Of a DNA stretch of 62,294 bases, positions 43,538-51,564 are shown piece after piece. The translations under genes and the position numbers were made by a program. Source of the stretch: Parafrankia elaeagni. Its GTDB lineage: Bacteria > Actinomycetota > Actinomycetes > Frankiales > Frankiaceae. Under the pieces are notes generated by a model, which ran no database searches, was not told the DNA's origin, and saw only the letters and a program-made list of their open reading frames with translations. Numbering within the stretch: position 1 is the stretch's first letter; each line of letters begins with the position of its first letter. Location of the stretch: NCBI RefSeq assembly GCF_000374165.1, contig NZ_KB893731.1, positions 1-62,294 of the forward strand, written 5' to 3'.

Positions 43538-46051
43538 ATGTCGCGCGCGGAGATCAATCGAGCGGCCGCGGTGGAATGCGACGCACCGAACTGCGGCGCG
43601 GCCTTTTTCCGCCGAATAGTGTATGTGTGGGCGGCAGTCACGCTCGTGGTCATGCTCGCTTCCTTCATCCTTCCCTCGCGCACCGCTGATCTGGTGGTCC
43701 GCGCCTGCGGCATGGCCGCCATAGCGTTCCAGGGTGGGTGCGAACTGTGGTCGGCACGGCGAGCGAGGGGTGGCGAGCGGCGTTGGCGAGTGCTCCTTCT
43801 CGCCGGATGGATCACGGTGGCAGCCGGCCTGGCCATCACTTCCATCAGGGCGTTGTTCTCGGGCCAGAGCCCGGTGCCACCCCTGTCGGGGACGGAGCCG
43901 GCGTATCTGGCGTTCATTCCAGCATCCGTTGCCGCGCTGCTGGCTTTTCCCACCGACCCACTCAGCCCGGAGGACGACCCGGCGCGCCGAGCCGGCCAGC
44001 ACGGCACCCATTGGCGGACTGTCACCGTCATGGACGCGGTGCTCTTTGCCGGCTCGCTGAGCCTGCTCGGCTGGGTGGTCGTCCTCCAGCCTCTGGTACG
44101 TGCGCGAGCACCCACACCAGCCAGTCTCGCGGTCTTGTTGGCGTTCGGCCTCGGATGTCTCCTGCTACTGATCACCCTCCTGCTCGTAGCGGCGTTCCGG
44201 CGCCCGCACCAGAACACGTCGTTCGCATTGCTCGGCGGTGGGCTGGCCTCTATCACCATACTTCTGCATGTGTCGCTCTACTTCATCGCGAGCGACCAAC
44301 CGGAACCCCTGCAACTCGGCGCAGCCAACGCAGTCGGCACTGTGATGATCGGGCTTGCCTGCATCGCACCACCACGGCCACCGACTGGTTCCGCGGTTGA
44401 CGCCGCCCCCCTCGGTCTTGAATCCGGTTCTGACCGCAGGGCCTCATGGCGCATCCGGTGGGCTGGCTGGCGGGCCGGACCCGGCGTACGCTGGACAAGG
44501 ATATTCCTCCCGTACGTTCCACTGTCCGCGCTGGGCGTGCTGGTGGGATTTCAGGTGTCAACCGAGGCGCGGGTCGAACCGGTCGAAATATACGGTTTCT
44601 TCGCGCTCGTGATACTGGTGCTGATCCGGCAGATGCTTACTTTGGCGGACAACCAGAAGCTGCTGGACAGGGTTGAGTACAGTCGTCGCCAGTTGCACCA
44701 CCAGGCACTCCACGACCCGCTGACCGGGCTGGCGAACCGTGTGCTGTTCGGTGACCGGGTGGAAGAGGAGGTCGCTCGGGGGGCCCGCCGCCGGCTGGCT
44801 CTGCTCTTCTGCGATCTCGATGACTTCAAGAGTGTCAACGACACCCTGGGCCATCCGGCCGGGGACGAATTGCTGAGGATAACCGCTCGGCGGCTGCTTG
44901 GTTGTGTACCGCCTTCGGGCACTGTCGCCCGTCTCGGTGGCGACGAGTTCGCGGTTCTTCTGGCGGACGATGCCGCGGACGCCGAGGAGGTCGGCAGGAG
45001 GGTGGCCGCGGTGGTCCGGGCACCGTGCTTTCTCGCCGGGCAGCCGTGCGCCATTCACGCGAGCCTTGGCCTGACAGTCGCCGCGCCGGGATCCTCGATC
45101 AGTGCCGAGGACCTGGTCCAGCAGGCGGATCTCGCCATGTACGCAGCCAAGCGGCGGGGAAAGAACAGCCTGGTCGTCTACGATCCTGACATTTTCGCCC
45201 ACGGCTGGTCGCCGACGGCGCAACTCGCGCTGTCCCAGGTTCTGCGAGGCGATCCCGCCGGCGGCGTCATCGATATCCTCTATCAGCCGATCGTCGATCT
45301 GACCCGCCATCACACGGTCGCGTTTCAGGCTTCACCGTGCTGGCACCATCCGACGCTCGGGTCGTTCACGGCGGAGCAGACGGCCATGGTCGCGACCAGA
45401 GCGGGGCTAAGAGCACAGCTCGAACAGTTGATCCTCGGTCGCGCCTGCTGTGACATCGGCCGCTACCGAAGGCAGACGGGGCAGAAGGTCGCCGTCTGCG
45501 TCGGCGTTTCGGCGGCGAGGCCGGCTGGTGACCTGCTGCCAGACGTCGAGGCGGCGCTGGTGGCCTCCCGCCTCCCCGCCCAGGCACTGATTCTTGAGCT
45601 TACGGGCATGGAATGCCTCGACGAGGAGGCCGTGCGCAGCCTGCGGACATTCGTCACCCGTGGCCTGCGCCTCGCGCTGAACGCCATCGCCAGGAAGCAG
45701 AGCACCTTTCTGGCACTCGACGAGCTGCCGATCCAGATACTCATGTTCGACGGCTCCTACGCCGGCGGCCTGACAGGCAGCGCCAACCGGGCCGACCTGC
45801 TCCGCCGGGCACTGCTCGCCCTCGCCAGGGACCTCGGTCTGACGGTCGTCGCCACCGGTGTCCAGAACAGAGAACAGGCACGCACACTGGCACGCCATGG
45901 CTGCCGTTTCGGACAAGGGCAGTTCTTCGGACCGCCAGCCGCACTGCCTGGTCAGCCGCCGCCTCACCGCTACGACGACACCGACGGCCGGGCTGGTTAC
46001 GGGAGCAGGAACGGGAACAGGAACGGGAATGGGAACGGGAACCAGCGGTAA
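43538..46051 (+). CDS. Membrane-bound diguanylate cyclase (GGDEF) with a degenerate EAL domain
   Basis: 837 residues. N-terminal membrane sensor with about 8 helices (28-370), then a GGDEF domain with an intact active site, 'VARLGGDEFAVLLAD' (GGDEF at about 468-472), so c-di-GMP synthesis is expected. The inhibitory I-site RxxD is missing (the residues before it are PPSGT). The EAL domain (about 555-805) is degenerate: EAL is replaced by 'VAFQASPCWH', the ELTE motif reads ELTG, the catalytic Asp motif reads 'MFDGSYAGGL', and EGVE reads TGVQ. It is probably a non-catalytic regulator or c-di-GMP binder. GGAGAGG lies just before the ATG. The C-terminus is a GN-repeat tail from a 6-bp tandem repeat (46001-46042). 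Confidence 0.92.
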   Translation: MSRAEINRAAAVECDAPNCGAAFFRRIVYVWAAVTLVVMLASFILPSRTADLVVRACGMAAIAFQGGCELWSARRARGGERRWRVLLLAGWITVAAGLAITSIRALFSGQSPVPPLSGTEPAYLAFIPASVAALLAFPTDPLSPEDDPARRAGQHGTHWRTVTVMDAVLFAGSLSLLGWVVVLQPLVRARAPTPASLAVLLAFGLGCLLLLITLLLVAAFRRPHQNTSFALLGGGLASITILLHVSLYFIASDQPEPLQLGAANAVGTVMIGLACIAPPRPPTGSAVDAAPLGLESGSDRRASWRIRWAGWRAGPGVRWTRIFLPYVPLSALGVLVGFQVSTEARVEPVEIYGFFALVILVLIRQMLTLADNQKLLDRVEYSRRQLHHQALHDPLTGLANRVLFGDRVEEEVARGARRRLALLFCDLDDFKSVNDTLGHPAGDELLRITARRLLGCVPPSGTVARLGGDEFAVLLADDAADAEEVGRRVAAVVRAPCFLAGQPCAIHASLGLTVAAPGSSISAEDLVQQADLAMYAAKRRGKNSLVVYDPDIFAHGWSPTAQLALSQVLRGDPAGGVIDILYQPIVDLTRHHTVAFQASPCWHHPTLGSFTAEQTAMVATRAGLRAQLEQLILGRACCDIGRYRRQTGQKVAVCVGVSAARPAGDLLPDVEAALVASRLPAQALILELTGMECLDEEAVRSLRTFVTRGLRLALNAIARKQSTFLALDELPIQILMFDGSYAGGLTGSANRADLLRRALLALARDLGLTVVATGVQNREQARTLARHGCRFGQGQFFGPPAALPGQPPPHRYDDTDGRAGYGSRNGNRNGNGNGNQR
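46001..46042 (+). repeat. 6-bp tandem repeat at the 3' end of the GGDEF gene
   Basis: Seven hexamers of the form (G/A)GGAAC encode an RNGN-type tail just before the stop. The unit keeps the frame, so length variation would be tolerated. Confidence 0.85.
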
Positions 46052-46200
46052 GGAGTCCGACCGTCCCGGCCGAACCGTCCGAGTCCGGCGGCTGGCTCGA
46101 TAGCTGTCGCCCCGGTGAGTGGCGCCTGCCAGCCGGCATCCAGGCCATGCCCGGGCGCGCACCCAGGCCCGGCATCGGCGGTGGCCATAGCATGACCGCG

Positions 46201-46656
46201 ATGTCGACGCTGCTGATCGTCCACCACACCCCGTCGCCGACGATGCAGGCGATGTTGGAAGCCGTGCTCGCGGGCGCGCGAGACGAGGCGATCGAGGGCG
46301 TCGAGGTGGTGGTGCGGCCAGCGCTGGCCGCGACCGCAGTGGATGTGCTCGCCGCTGACGGCTACCTGCTCGGCACCCCGGCCAACATCGGCTACATGTC
46401 CGGCGCGCTGAAGCACTTCTTCGACACCGTTTACTATCCGTGTCTTGACGCTACAGTGGGTCGTCCCTACGCCTTGTACGTGCACGGCAACAACGACACC
46501 ACCGGCGCCGTGCGAGCAGTCGAGGCGATCGCGACCGGTCTGCGCTGGAAACGCCTGCGCGACCCGGTCACCGTGATCGGTGTCCCGGACGCCGCCGCCC
46601 GCGAGGCCTGCTGGGAAGTCGGCGCCACGACCGCCGCCAGCCTCATGTCCAGCTGA
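46201..46656 (+). CDS. Flavodoxin-like / NADPH-dependent FMN reductase family protein
   Basis: 151 residues. A flavodoxin fold: 'STLLIVHHTPSPTMQAMLEA' is the phosphate-binding loop, 'DGYLLGTPANIGYMSGALKH' and 'FFDTVYYPCLDATVGRPYAL' are typical of small flavodoxin-like reductases. It likely uses FMN. I chose the second ATG (46201) because TAGCAT (46188-46193) lies exactly 7 nt before it, the leaderless spacing seen at other genes here, and homologues start there; an ATG at 46192 is also in frame. A remnant of a similar 3' end lies downstream (46740). Confidence 0.82.
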   Translation: MSTLLIVHHTPSPTMQAMLEAVLAGARDEAIEGVEVVVRPALAATAVDVLAADGYLLGTPANIGYMSGALKHFFDTVYYPCLDATVGRPYALYVHGNNDTTGAVRAVEAIATGLRWKRLRDPVTVIGVPDAAAREACWEVGATTAASLMSS

Positions 46657-46739
46657 CGACGCGCCACCCGCGGCGCCGCTCCTGCCCACGAGAAGATCGG
46701 TCTCGTAGGTGGATCGGTAACCCGGACGCGAAGGACCGG

Positions 46740-46790
46740 GATGGATGCTGGGAGCTGGGCGCCAGCACGGCGGCGGGCCTGACGCCGTGG
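46740..46790 (+). pseudogene. Remnant of a second flavodoxin-like gene (C-terminal end only)
   Basis: One frame reads 'CWELGASTAAGLTP', closely matching the end of the intact upstream protein, 'CWEVGATTAASLMSS'. Nothing of the rest remains between 46657 and 46860. It looks like the tail of a duplicated copy that was deleted or replaced. Confidence 0.5.
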
Positions 46791-46859
46791 TGCTCGGGTC
46801 TGGTCGGGCACCGAGCGTGCGTTCATGCGCCATGCATGAACGCGTGGTAACGTGGACAT

Positions 46860-47105
46860 ATGAGCGAGTCCGTCGACGGCGGCATCATCCAGGTGCGCGA
46901 TGTCGATCCGACGACGCTCGCGGTCCTCCGCGAGCGCGCTAGATCGCTCGGCCAGTCACTGTCCGGGTACTTGCGGGATCTGATGGATGCGGACGCGGCC
47001 ACGGAGACCAACGCCGAGGTCATCGCCCGCATCGCCCGCGACAGGGAACCGGTGGAGCTCACGATGGACGACATCCTCGCGGCGCGCGACGAGGGACGGC
47101 GTTGA
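46860..47105 (+). CDS. VapB/FitA-type antitoxin
   Basis: 81 residues, predicted to begin with a ribbon-helix-helix ('IIQVRDVDPTTLAVLRERAR-SLGQSLSGYLRDLM'), followed by a flexible toxin-binding tail. It should bind the operon promoter and neutralise the following PIN toxin. TAACGT (46848-46853) ends 6 nt before the ATG, so it is probably leaderless; the promoter region also has a palindrome-like CATGCGCCATGCATG before it. The stop overlaps the toxin start by 3 nt. Confidence 0.88.
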   Translation: MSESVDGGIIQVRDVDPTTLAVLRERARSLGQSLSGYLRDLMDADAATETNAEVIARIARDREPVELTMDDILAARDEGRR

Positions 47106-47503
47106 CCCTCACGTACGTGGTCGACTGCTCGCTCGTCATCGATGTGCTGTCCGTCCGCGATGGCGACGAGGTGCTCCGGCAGCGCCTGTCCGCCCTGCGC
47201 ACCCTGCACGCCCCGCACCACCTCGACGTCGAGGTGGCGTCAACAGTCCGCGGGCTTGCCGCCGGAAAGAAGATCACTGACCATCGCGGCGAGCAGATGC
47301 TGGCTGACTACGCGCGCCTGCGGATCACCCGTCATCCGGTCTGGCCCTACCACCCCCGGATGTGGGAGCTGCGGCACAACCTCGGCGCCTACGACGCCGC
47401 CTACCTCGCGCTCGCTGAGGCACTCGGCTGCGAACTGCTCACCGGCGACACTAGGCTCAAGAACGCTGCCGGACACCGCGCGACGGTCATCGTCACCCGG
47501 TAG
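47102..47503 (+). CDS. VapC-type PIN-domain ribonuclease toxin
   Basis: 133 residues with the acidic PIN residues: D8 in 'YVVDCSLVIDVL', Glu in 'HLDVEVAST', Asp in 'GAYDAAYLALAEALGCELLT' and Asp in 'TGDTRLKNAAG'. These toxins cut tRNA or rRNA and stop translation. The start is a TTG (47102) overlapping the antitoxin stop as TTGA, which keeps toxin translation coupled and weak. Other starts in the frame would remove the first catalytic Asp. Confidence 0.9.
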   Translation: MTLTYVVDCSLVIDVLSVRDGDEVLRQRLSALRTLHAPHHLDVEVASTVRGLAAGKKITDHRGEQMLADYARLRITRHPVWPYHPRMWELRHNLGAYDAAYLALAEALGCELLTGDTRLKNAAGHRATVIVTR

Positions 47504-47693
47504 CGGAAGCAGGCACGCCCCCCTGGGGGTGACCGTGAAACGTAGCGTGCAGACCCCGCCCTTCAGGGTAGGGGCAGGGCGTCGATGTCGAGTCCACCGC
47601 AAGTGCTGTATTTTTTAACTTGTTCCCGATTTTGGTCATGGCCAGGTGGTAATCACAGGTTTCCGGACCGACGCCGCTCAGACCGTCAGCGGC
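47504..47693. other. Non-coding region with a possible IS200/IS605 (TnpB-type) end
   Basis: Just after vapC, around 47546-47575, is CCCCGCCCTTCAGGGTAGGGG, an imperfect stem-loop similar in form to the 3' hairpins at the right ends of IS605-group elements and their omega-RNAs. No tnpA or tnpB remains nearby. The following 60 bp are AT-rich (TATTTTTTAACTTG), unlike the rest of the window. The identification is tentative. Confidence 0.35.
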
Positions 47694-47883
47694 TCAAGTA
47701 CCGGGACTCCATGCCGCCGTGAGCCACTCCAGATTCTCTTGGTCCTTGGTCCTTGGTCCGTGCCTCGGCCTCGTCGGTGAAGAGTGCGTCGGTCTTGTGG
47801 AGGACGAGCGTGTAGGGGCGGCCCTGCCGCCGGGTGACGTGGCTGACGGGCAGTTCGGCGGCGTCGATGCGGGAGTGATCAGC
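47694..47883 (-). pseudogene. 3' remnant of an unidentified gene, frameshifted by a 7-bp triplication
   Basis: Minus-strand codons give 'SRIDAAELPVSHVTRRQGRP' and then 'YTLVLHKTDALFTDEAEART', protein-like in composition. The frame then passes TTGGTCC repeated three times (47739-47759). With one copy fewer the frame continues as 'KDQENLEWLTAAWSPGT' and stops at 47694; with three copies it is broken. The upstream part is missing and the region is replaced by the GNAT/membrane pair. I do not know the parent family. Confidence 0.5.
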
Positions 47884-48367
47884 TGACTCGCGGCTGAGGC
47901 GGTGCGGACGTCGGAGGAGGACCGTCGAGCCACCAGGCGGACCGTTCCTCCTCGTGCAGGCCCGCGAGAGTGGGATACCAGGCGCTGTTCTCGGAGAAGT
48001 AGCTCCTCATGGCCGGCGACGAGTTGAAGAGGTCCAGAATCCACGCGCGCCAGGAGTTGAGATCCTTCTTGGAGTACTCGAGTTTCCGATCCCAGATGCA
48101 TTCCATGATGTCGAGGCAGAACTCGGTGATCGCCAGCACCTGGTTGCGGTCCTGGTGCGCTGAATCTGCAGGTATCGGCTCGTCCTCGTAGAAAAAGGGT
48201 CGCCACTGAGGGTACTCGATGAAGACTCTGTCCACTTGGAGGGCCAGATCGGTTGTACTGTTGTAGGTGGTGACTGTCCGATTTCTTCTGGCATCCGACA
48301 CGGATAGTGCCGTCGCGCCGATGGAAAGCATCAGCGCGACGAGCGCGACAATGTTTGAGAATTCCAT
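47879..48367 (-). CDS. Small membrane-anchored protein paired with a GNAT gene
   Basis: 162 residues. One N-terminal helix (about 5-22, 'NIVALVALMLSIGATALSVS') anchors a soluble domain rich in aromatic residues: 'VFIEYPQWRPFFYEDEPIPA', 'ITEFCLDIMECIWDRKLEYS' and 'SENSAWYPTLAGLHEEERSA'. This pattern resembles small actinobacterial proteins of the DUF6082 kind, though I hold that loosely. It starts 6 nt after the GNAT stop. Codons are less GC-biased than those of the neighbours, suggesting transfer. Confidence 0.75.
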   Translation of the reverse strand: MEFSNIVALVALMLSIGATALSVSDARRNRTVTTYNSTTDLALQVDRVFIEYPQWRPFFYEDEPIPADSAHQDRNQVLAITEFCLDIMECIWDRKLEYSKKDLNSWRAWILDLFNSSPAMRSYFSENSAWYPTLAGLHEEERSAWWLDGPPPTSAPPQPRVS

Positions 48368-48373
48368 CCGAGG

Positions 48374-48994
48374 TCACTTTCCAGATGTCGAGATGACAAG
48401 CGGGTGGTCGGGAGGGAGATCGTAACCCTCTTCGTACAGTGCTCGAACGAGGTCGGTCAGCTCGTCGCCGGTCGGCGGGTCCGGTCGGGTGGCCGGTGCC
48501 CACATCAGAAGCATCGGTTTTTCGCCGTCTCCCTGGAGAAGCGGAACCCGGAAGTCGGTGATGGGCAACCTGCGGGCGCCTCTGTTCTCGTAGAAGCAGA
48601 TACGCCGTCGGCGTGTGACGGCCGTTCCTGGATCGATATCCGGCTCGTCGGGGTCCTCGACCTCGAGGACAATCGCTGTCACGTCCTGACGGTGCTGGGC
48701 GTCGGTACGGAGGTGATACCACAGCTCGCCACCGAAACCGCCGCCGCGATGCATCTCGTCGATCGCGAGGTATTCAAGAAAGAACGTCTGGACCGACTGG
48801 AGTACGTAGGCCGACGCAAAGCCCAGTGCAGTGCCCTCGTCGAGTGCGACGTAGGCGACGCGAACACCCTCGGCGGCGTCTCGCAATATCTCCTCGAACG
48901 GCATCCGCTCGCCTGCGGGGAAGGCCTCCAGATAAATTCTCTCAACTGAACTGACCTGCGACGGATCGAGATCGGACAACGCCGTGACGCGCAT
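48374..48994 (-). CDS. GNAT-family acetyltransferase paired with a membrane protein
   Basis: 206 residues. GNAT core: 'FFLEYLAIDEMHRGGGFGGE' holds the catalytic strand and the acetyl-CoA loop, followed by 'TAIVLEVEDPDEPDIDPGTA' and 'RICFYENRGARRLPITDFRV'. I use the second ATG (48994) since TAGTAT lies exactly 7 nt upstream, the leaderless spacing; the first (49001-49003) is within that box. The gene is transcribed with the membrane protein downstream. Lower GC than the surrounding genes and a nearby gene remnant suggest a recently inserted pair. Confidence 0.82.
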   Translation of the reverse strand: MRVTALSDLDPSQVSSVERIYLEAFPAGERMPFEEILRDAAEGVRVAYVALDEGTALGFASAYVLQSVQTFFLEYLAIDEMHRGGGFGGELWYHLRTDAQHRQDVTAIVLEVEDPDEPDIDPGTAVTRRRRICFYENRGARRLPITDFRVPLLQGDGEKPMLLMWAPATRPDPPTGDELTDLVRALYEEGYDLPPDHPLVISTSGK

Positions 48995-49226
48995 ACCCCG
49001 CATACTAGCCGGTTTGGTGACATCCCCGTATGGATTACTACGGAATTCGATACCTTGACCTGGGTCTGATCATGACCGGTTGCGGGCGACGATCACACTG
49101 GGTGATGCCAACGGCCCTCGCGTGGTTATCGAGATTGTCGGTCGCCTCGTCGGAACGGCCGGCTGGTCCGCCATCGACCCTGGCATCGACGGCCACGCTT
49201 CATGCTGCATCACTGGCTGCGGGTGG

Positions 49227-49535
49227 TCAGGGGCTGGGGAGGGGCGCGTAGGTGGCGGGTCCGGGGGTGCGGCCCTGCGGCGGGTATTCGCAGTCCGGCG
49301 CGGACGAGTCCACATCGGAGCCCTCGTCGCCGTCGGTGTTGACGATGATCGTGCAGACCCTGCCGTGGGCGTCGGTGAAGGTGACGACCTCGTTGCGGTC
49401 GTTGCTCCCGCAGGCTGTCGCCATGAGGCCGAGCAGGCCGAGCAGACCACCCATGGCCACCAGACGTGCCTGGCGCCGTGTCGTCGGGCGGGGTCGGCCG
49501 AGCCCGGACTGCCGGTGCGGATTTCCGCGCGTCAT
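49227..49535 (-). CDS. Small secreted lipoprotein
   Basis: 102 residues. Basic N-terminus, hydrophobic stretch ('LVAMGGLLGLLGLMATACGS') and a lipobox-like 'MATAC' with the lipidated Cys near residue 42. The mature part is about 60 residues, polar, with two further cysteines that could form a disulphide. GGGAGC lies 5 nt before the ATG. No known domain. It stands alone between two other minus-strand units. Confidence 0.7.
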   Translation of the reverse strand: MTRGNPHRQSGLGRPRPTTRRQARLVAMGGLLGLLGLMATACGSNDRNEVVTFTDAHGRVCTIIVNTDGDEGSDVDSSAPDCEYPPQGRTPGPATYAPLPSP

Positions 49536-49731
49536 AGAAGCTCCCGTTCATGGTCAGGGCCGCGCCGCGGAGGTTCCGGAGTTTCGATCCTCCACCCTGT
49601 GGATGAATCCCGGCTGTCACGGAAGTGACAGGACAGCGGCGCGGGCAGCCGGCCTGCCTCGCCTCATGCTGACAGATAGGGCGGGGAGCAGGCCGCCAGG
49701 CTGCTGGTTGATGCGCCGCCCGCCCTGACCG

Positions 49732-50568
49732 TCAGATCGGGAGCCCCGCCGCTGCGCGGAGTGGCGCGAGCGCGGGATGGCTGCGCAGCCCCCCCACTCC
49801 GTGCAGGGCCCAGGTGACGTAGGCGGCGATCGCCGGGCTGTTCGGGCCGCTCAGACGTAGTGGCGGGGTATCCGGGAAGTCGATGACCAGGAACCAGTTC
49901 TCCGGCTCCGGGTAGAAGGCGCGGACCCCGGCGTAGTCGAAGGTCAACCAGCTGGACCAGGTCTGGCAGACCAGGCGCTGGTTCGTGACGACGACCTGCA
50001 CGGTCTCGTGGTCGCGCCAGCGCTGTGCCGCCTCGGCGAGCGCCGCGTTACGACGCGCCGTGTTTCCCATCGCCGTCAGCGCGTAACCGGCCGCCACGAA
50101 CGGCAGGCTCCCCATGAAGAAGCCGTTGACGTGCGTGTAGCTGCTGTCGCCGCCGTAGTGGCGGGAGTAGACGGCTGGGAGTACGAGGTGCGCCTCCTCC
50201 CCGGGACGCAGCACCAGGCCCCAGATGGTCACCGGAGCGGGGAACTGGCCCGCGGCCAGGTGGCGGAGAAGATACGCGGCTCCGTCCCAGCCCTGGCGTG
50301 CGGCGTCGCGCGCACTGGCCTGGTGGGCCGCGGCGGTGGCTGCTGCCCTGGCGCGGTCTGCCCGGTGAGCCTCGACCATGGCGACGATGCCGAGGACGAG
50401 GGTGGCGGCCAGAGAGACCAGGAAGACCAGGCCTGTGATGACGCCGACCACCGTGCGGGCGGTACCGACAGAGGTCGTCTGATCGTCGTCCGGGAGAACG
50501 GCGGCATTCAGGGCACCCGAAACGACGGTGAGGGTGAGGGGCACAGCCCACAGCAGGTGTCTGCGCAT
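49732..50568 (-). CDS. Two-transmembrane protein of unknown function
   Basis: 278 residues from the ATG at 50568. Helices at about 7-25 and 40-65 ('VVGVITGLVFLVSLAATLVL') precede a cytoplasmic domain with 'YLLRHLAAGQFPAPVTIWGL', 'VVVTNQRLVCQTWSSWLTFD' and a C-terminal 'PLRLSGPNSPAIAAYVTWAL'. The 'VTNQRL' segment resembles the core of PH-like domains that read membrane or nucleotide ligands, though I cannot confirm this. A longer frame to 51045 runs antisense to the Clp-N remnant and is not used. Confidence 0.75.
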   Translation of the reverse strand: MRRHLLWAVPLTLTVVSGALNAAVLPDDDQTTSVGTARTVVGVITGLVFLVSLAATLVLGIVAMVEAHRADRARAAATAAAHQASARDAARQGWDGAAYLLRHLAAGQFPAPVTIWGLVLRPGEEAHLVLPAVYSRHYGGDSSYTHVNGFFMGSLPFVAAGYALTAMGNTARRNAALAEAAQRWRDHETVQVVVTNQRLVCQTWSSWLTFDYAGVRAFYPEPENWFLVIDFPDTPPLRLSGPNSPAIAAYVTWALHGVGGLRSHPALAPLRAAAGLPI

Positions 50569-50777
50569 GACATCGACTCCCGGGGCAGAGGCGGTCGAAG
50601 AGGATATTCTGTTCGAACGGTTGGACGCAGCGTCAGAAACTTCGCTTTCCCCAGCGACTTTAGAGACTCTGGGCGCGGACCGCGCGACGTTCTGTGTCCT
50701 GACTGTGGTGAACGCGATGGGGCGCCCCGGCCTGGTGGCGGCGTTGCCGGAATGATCGGGAGCTCCGCCATGCCTAC

Positions 50778-51172
50778 GTGGGCTCCGGGCATCTCCTGCT
50801 CGGGCTGCTGGCAGCGAATGATGGCCGCACCGCGGAGTTCCCGGCCCGTCTCGGCAGCAGCACGGAGGAAGCTCGCCGCCGAGTCCTCGCAGCCATCGCC
50901 GCCGTACCGGAAGCTGCTCCGCCCGGGACGACCCCCTGCCCCGATCCGCCCTGGATCTCGCCCTCGCCCTGGCCAATGCCCGAGCCGGTGAGATCGCCGC
51001 GCAGCTCAGCCAGGCGAAGGCGGAGATGGACGCCGCGCATGCCACCGGTGATGGCGTACGCGTGACCGCGATGCGCGACCGGGAGCAAGCACTGCTCGCG
51101 CAACGCGCCGAGCTGACGGCGGAGCTTCTGGCGGACAGTCGGCCCCCACCGCCCTCCGCCTCGCCGGAATAA
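50778..51172 (+). pseudogene. Frameshifted Clp N-terminal-domain protein with UVR-like coiled coil
   Basis: One frame (from about 50760) reads 'ELRHAYVGSGHLLLGLLAAN' then 'DGRTAEFPARLG' and 'EEARRRVLAAIAAV', a Clp-N (ClpC/ClpA N-terminal) repeat. Near 50915-50945 the match moves to another frame: 'LDLALALANARAGEIAAQLS' and 'AMRDREQALLAQRAELTAEL', a UVR-like coiled coil often found after Clp-N, ending in TAA at 51172. So the gene is split by one frameshift (or a sequencing error), and its N-terminus is also unclear. It probably belonged to the ClpC-like stress family without ATPase domains. Confidence 0.65.
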
Positions 51173-51564
51173 CCGCGACGTGCGCCTGGCCGAAGGCCCT
51201 CGGTGACCTTGGTGAATTCGTCCAGCCGACGCCTGCTCTGCTCGTTCGCTCAGGGTTCGTTCGGACCCGGTCGAACGCGGCGCGGTAGCTCGGAGGCCGG
51301 TCGCCGCGCCAACGCCGCGTGGACCCAGGCGCGTGGACCGTCGACGTGGCGGGCCTGCGCGCCGCGTTCGCCGCCGGCCCACCAGGCTCGCCGAGAACTG
51401 CAGGAGAACCGCACAGGCCCGGTGCCAGTCAAGATAGTCAACGATGTTGACGACCGCCCGTGCCGCAATGGATCTTGAAAAAGTCCACGCGATACATGGT
51501 GGGAAACGTCAGACGATCAGCCTCAGGTCGCGGACGTCGGACGTCGGACGTTGGACGTCAGGTG
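51173..51564. other. Non-coding region between the Clp-N remnant and an AhpD-like gene
   Basis: No supported gene. It contains a perfect operator-like dyad GTCAAC-GAT-GTTGAC (51437-51451) and, near the end of the neighbouring gene (about 51528-51573), several copies of GGACGTC/ACGTCGG. The rest has only biased short frames. Confidence 0.45.
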
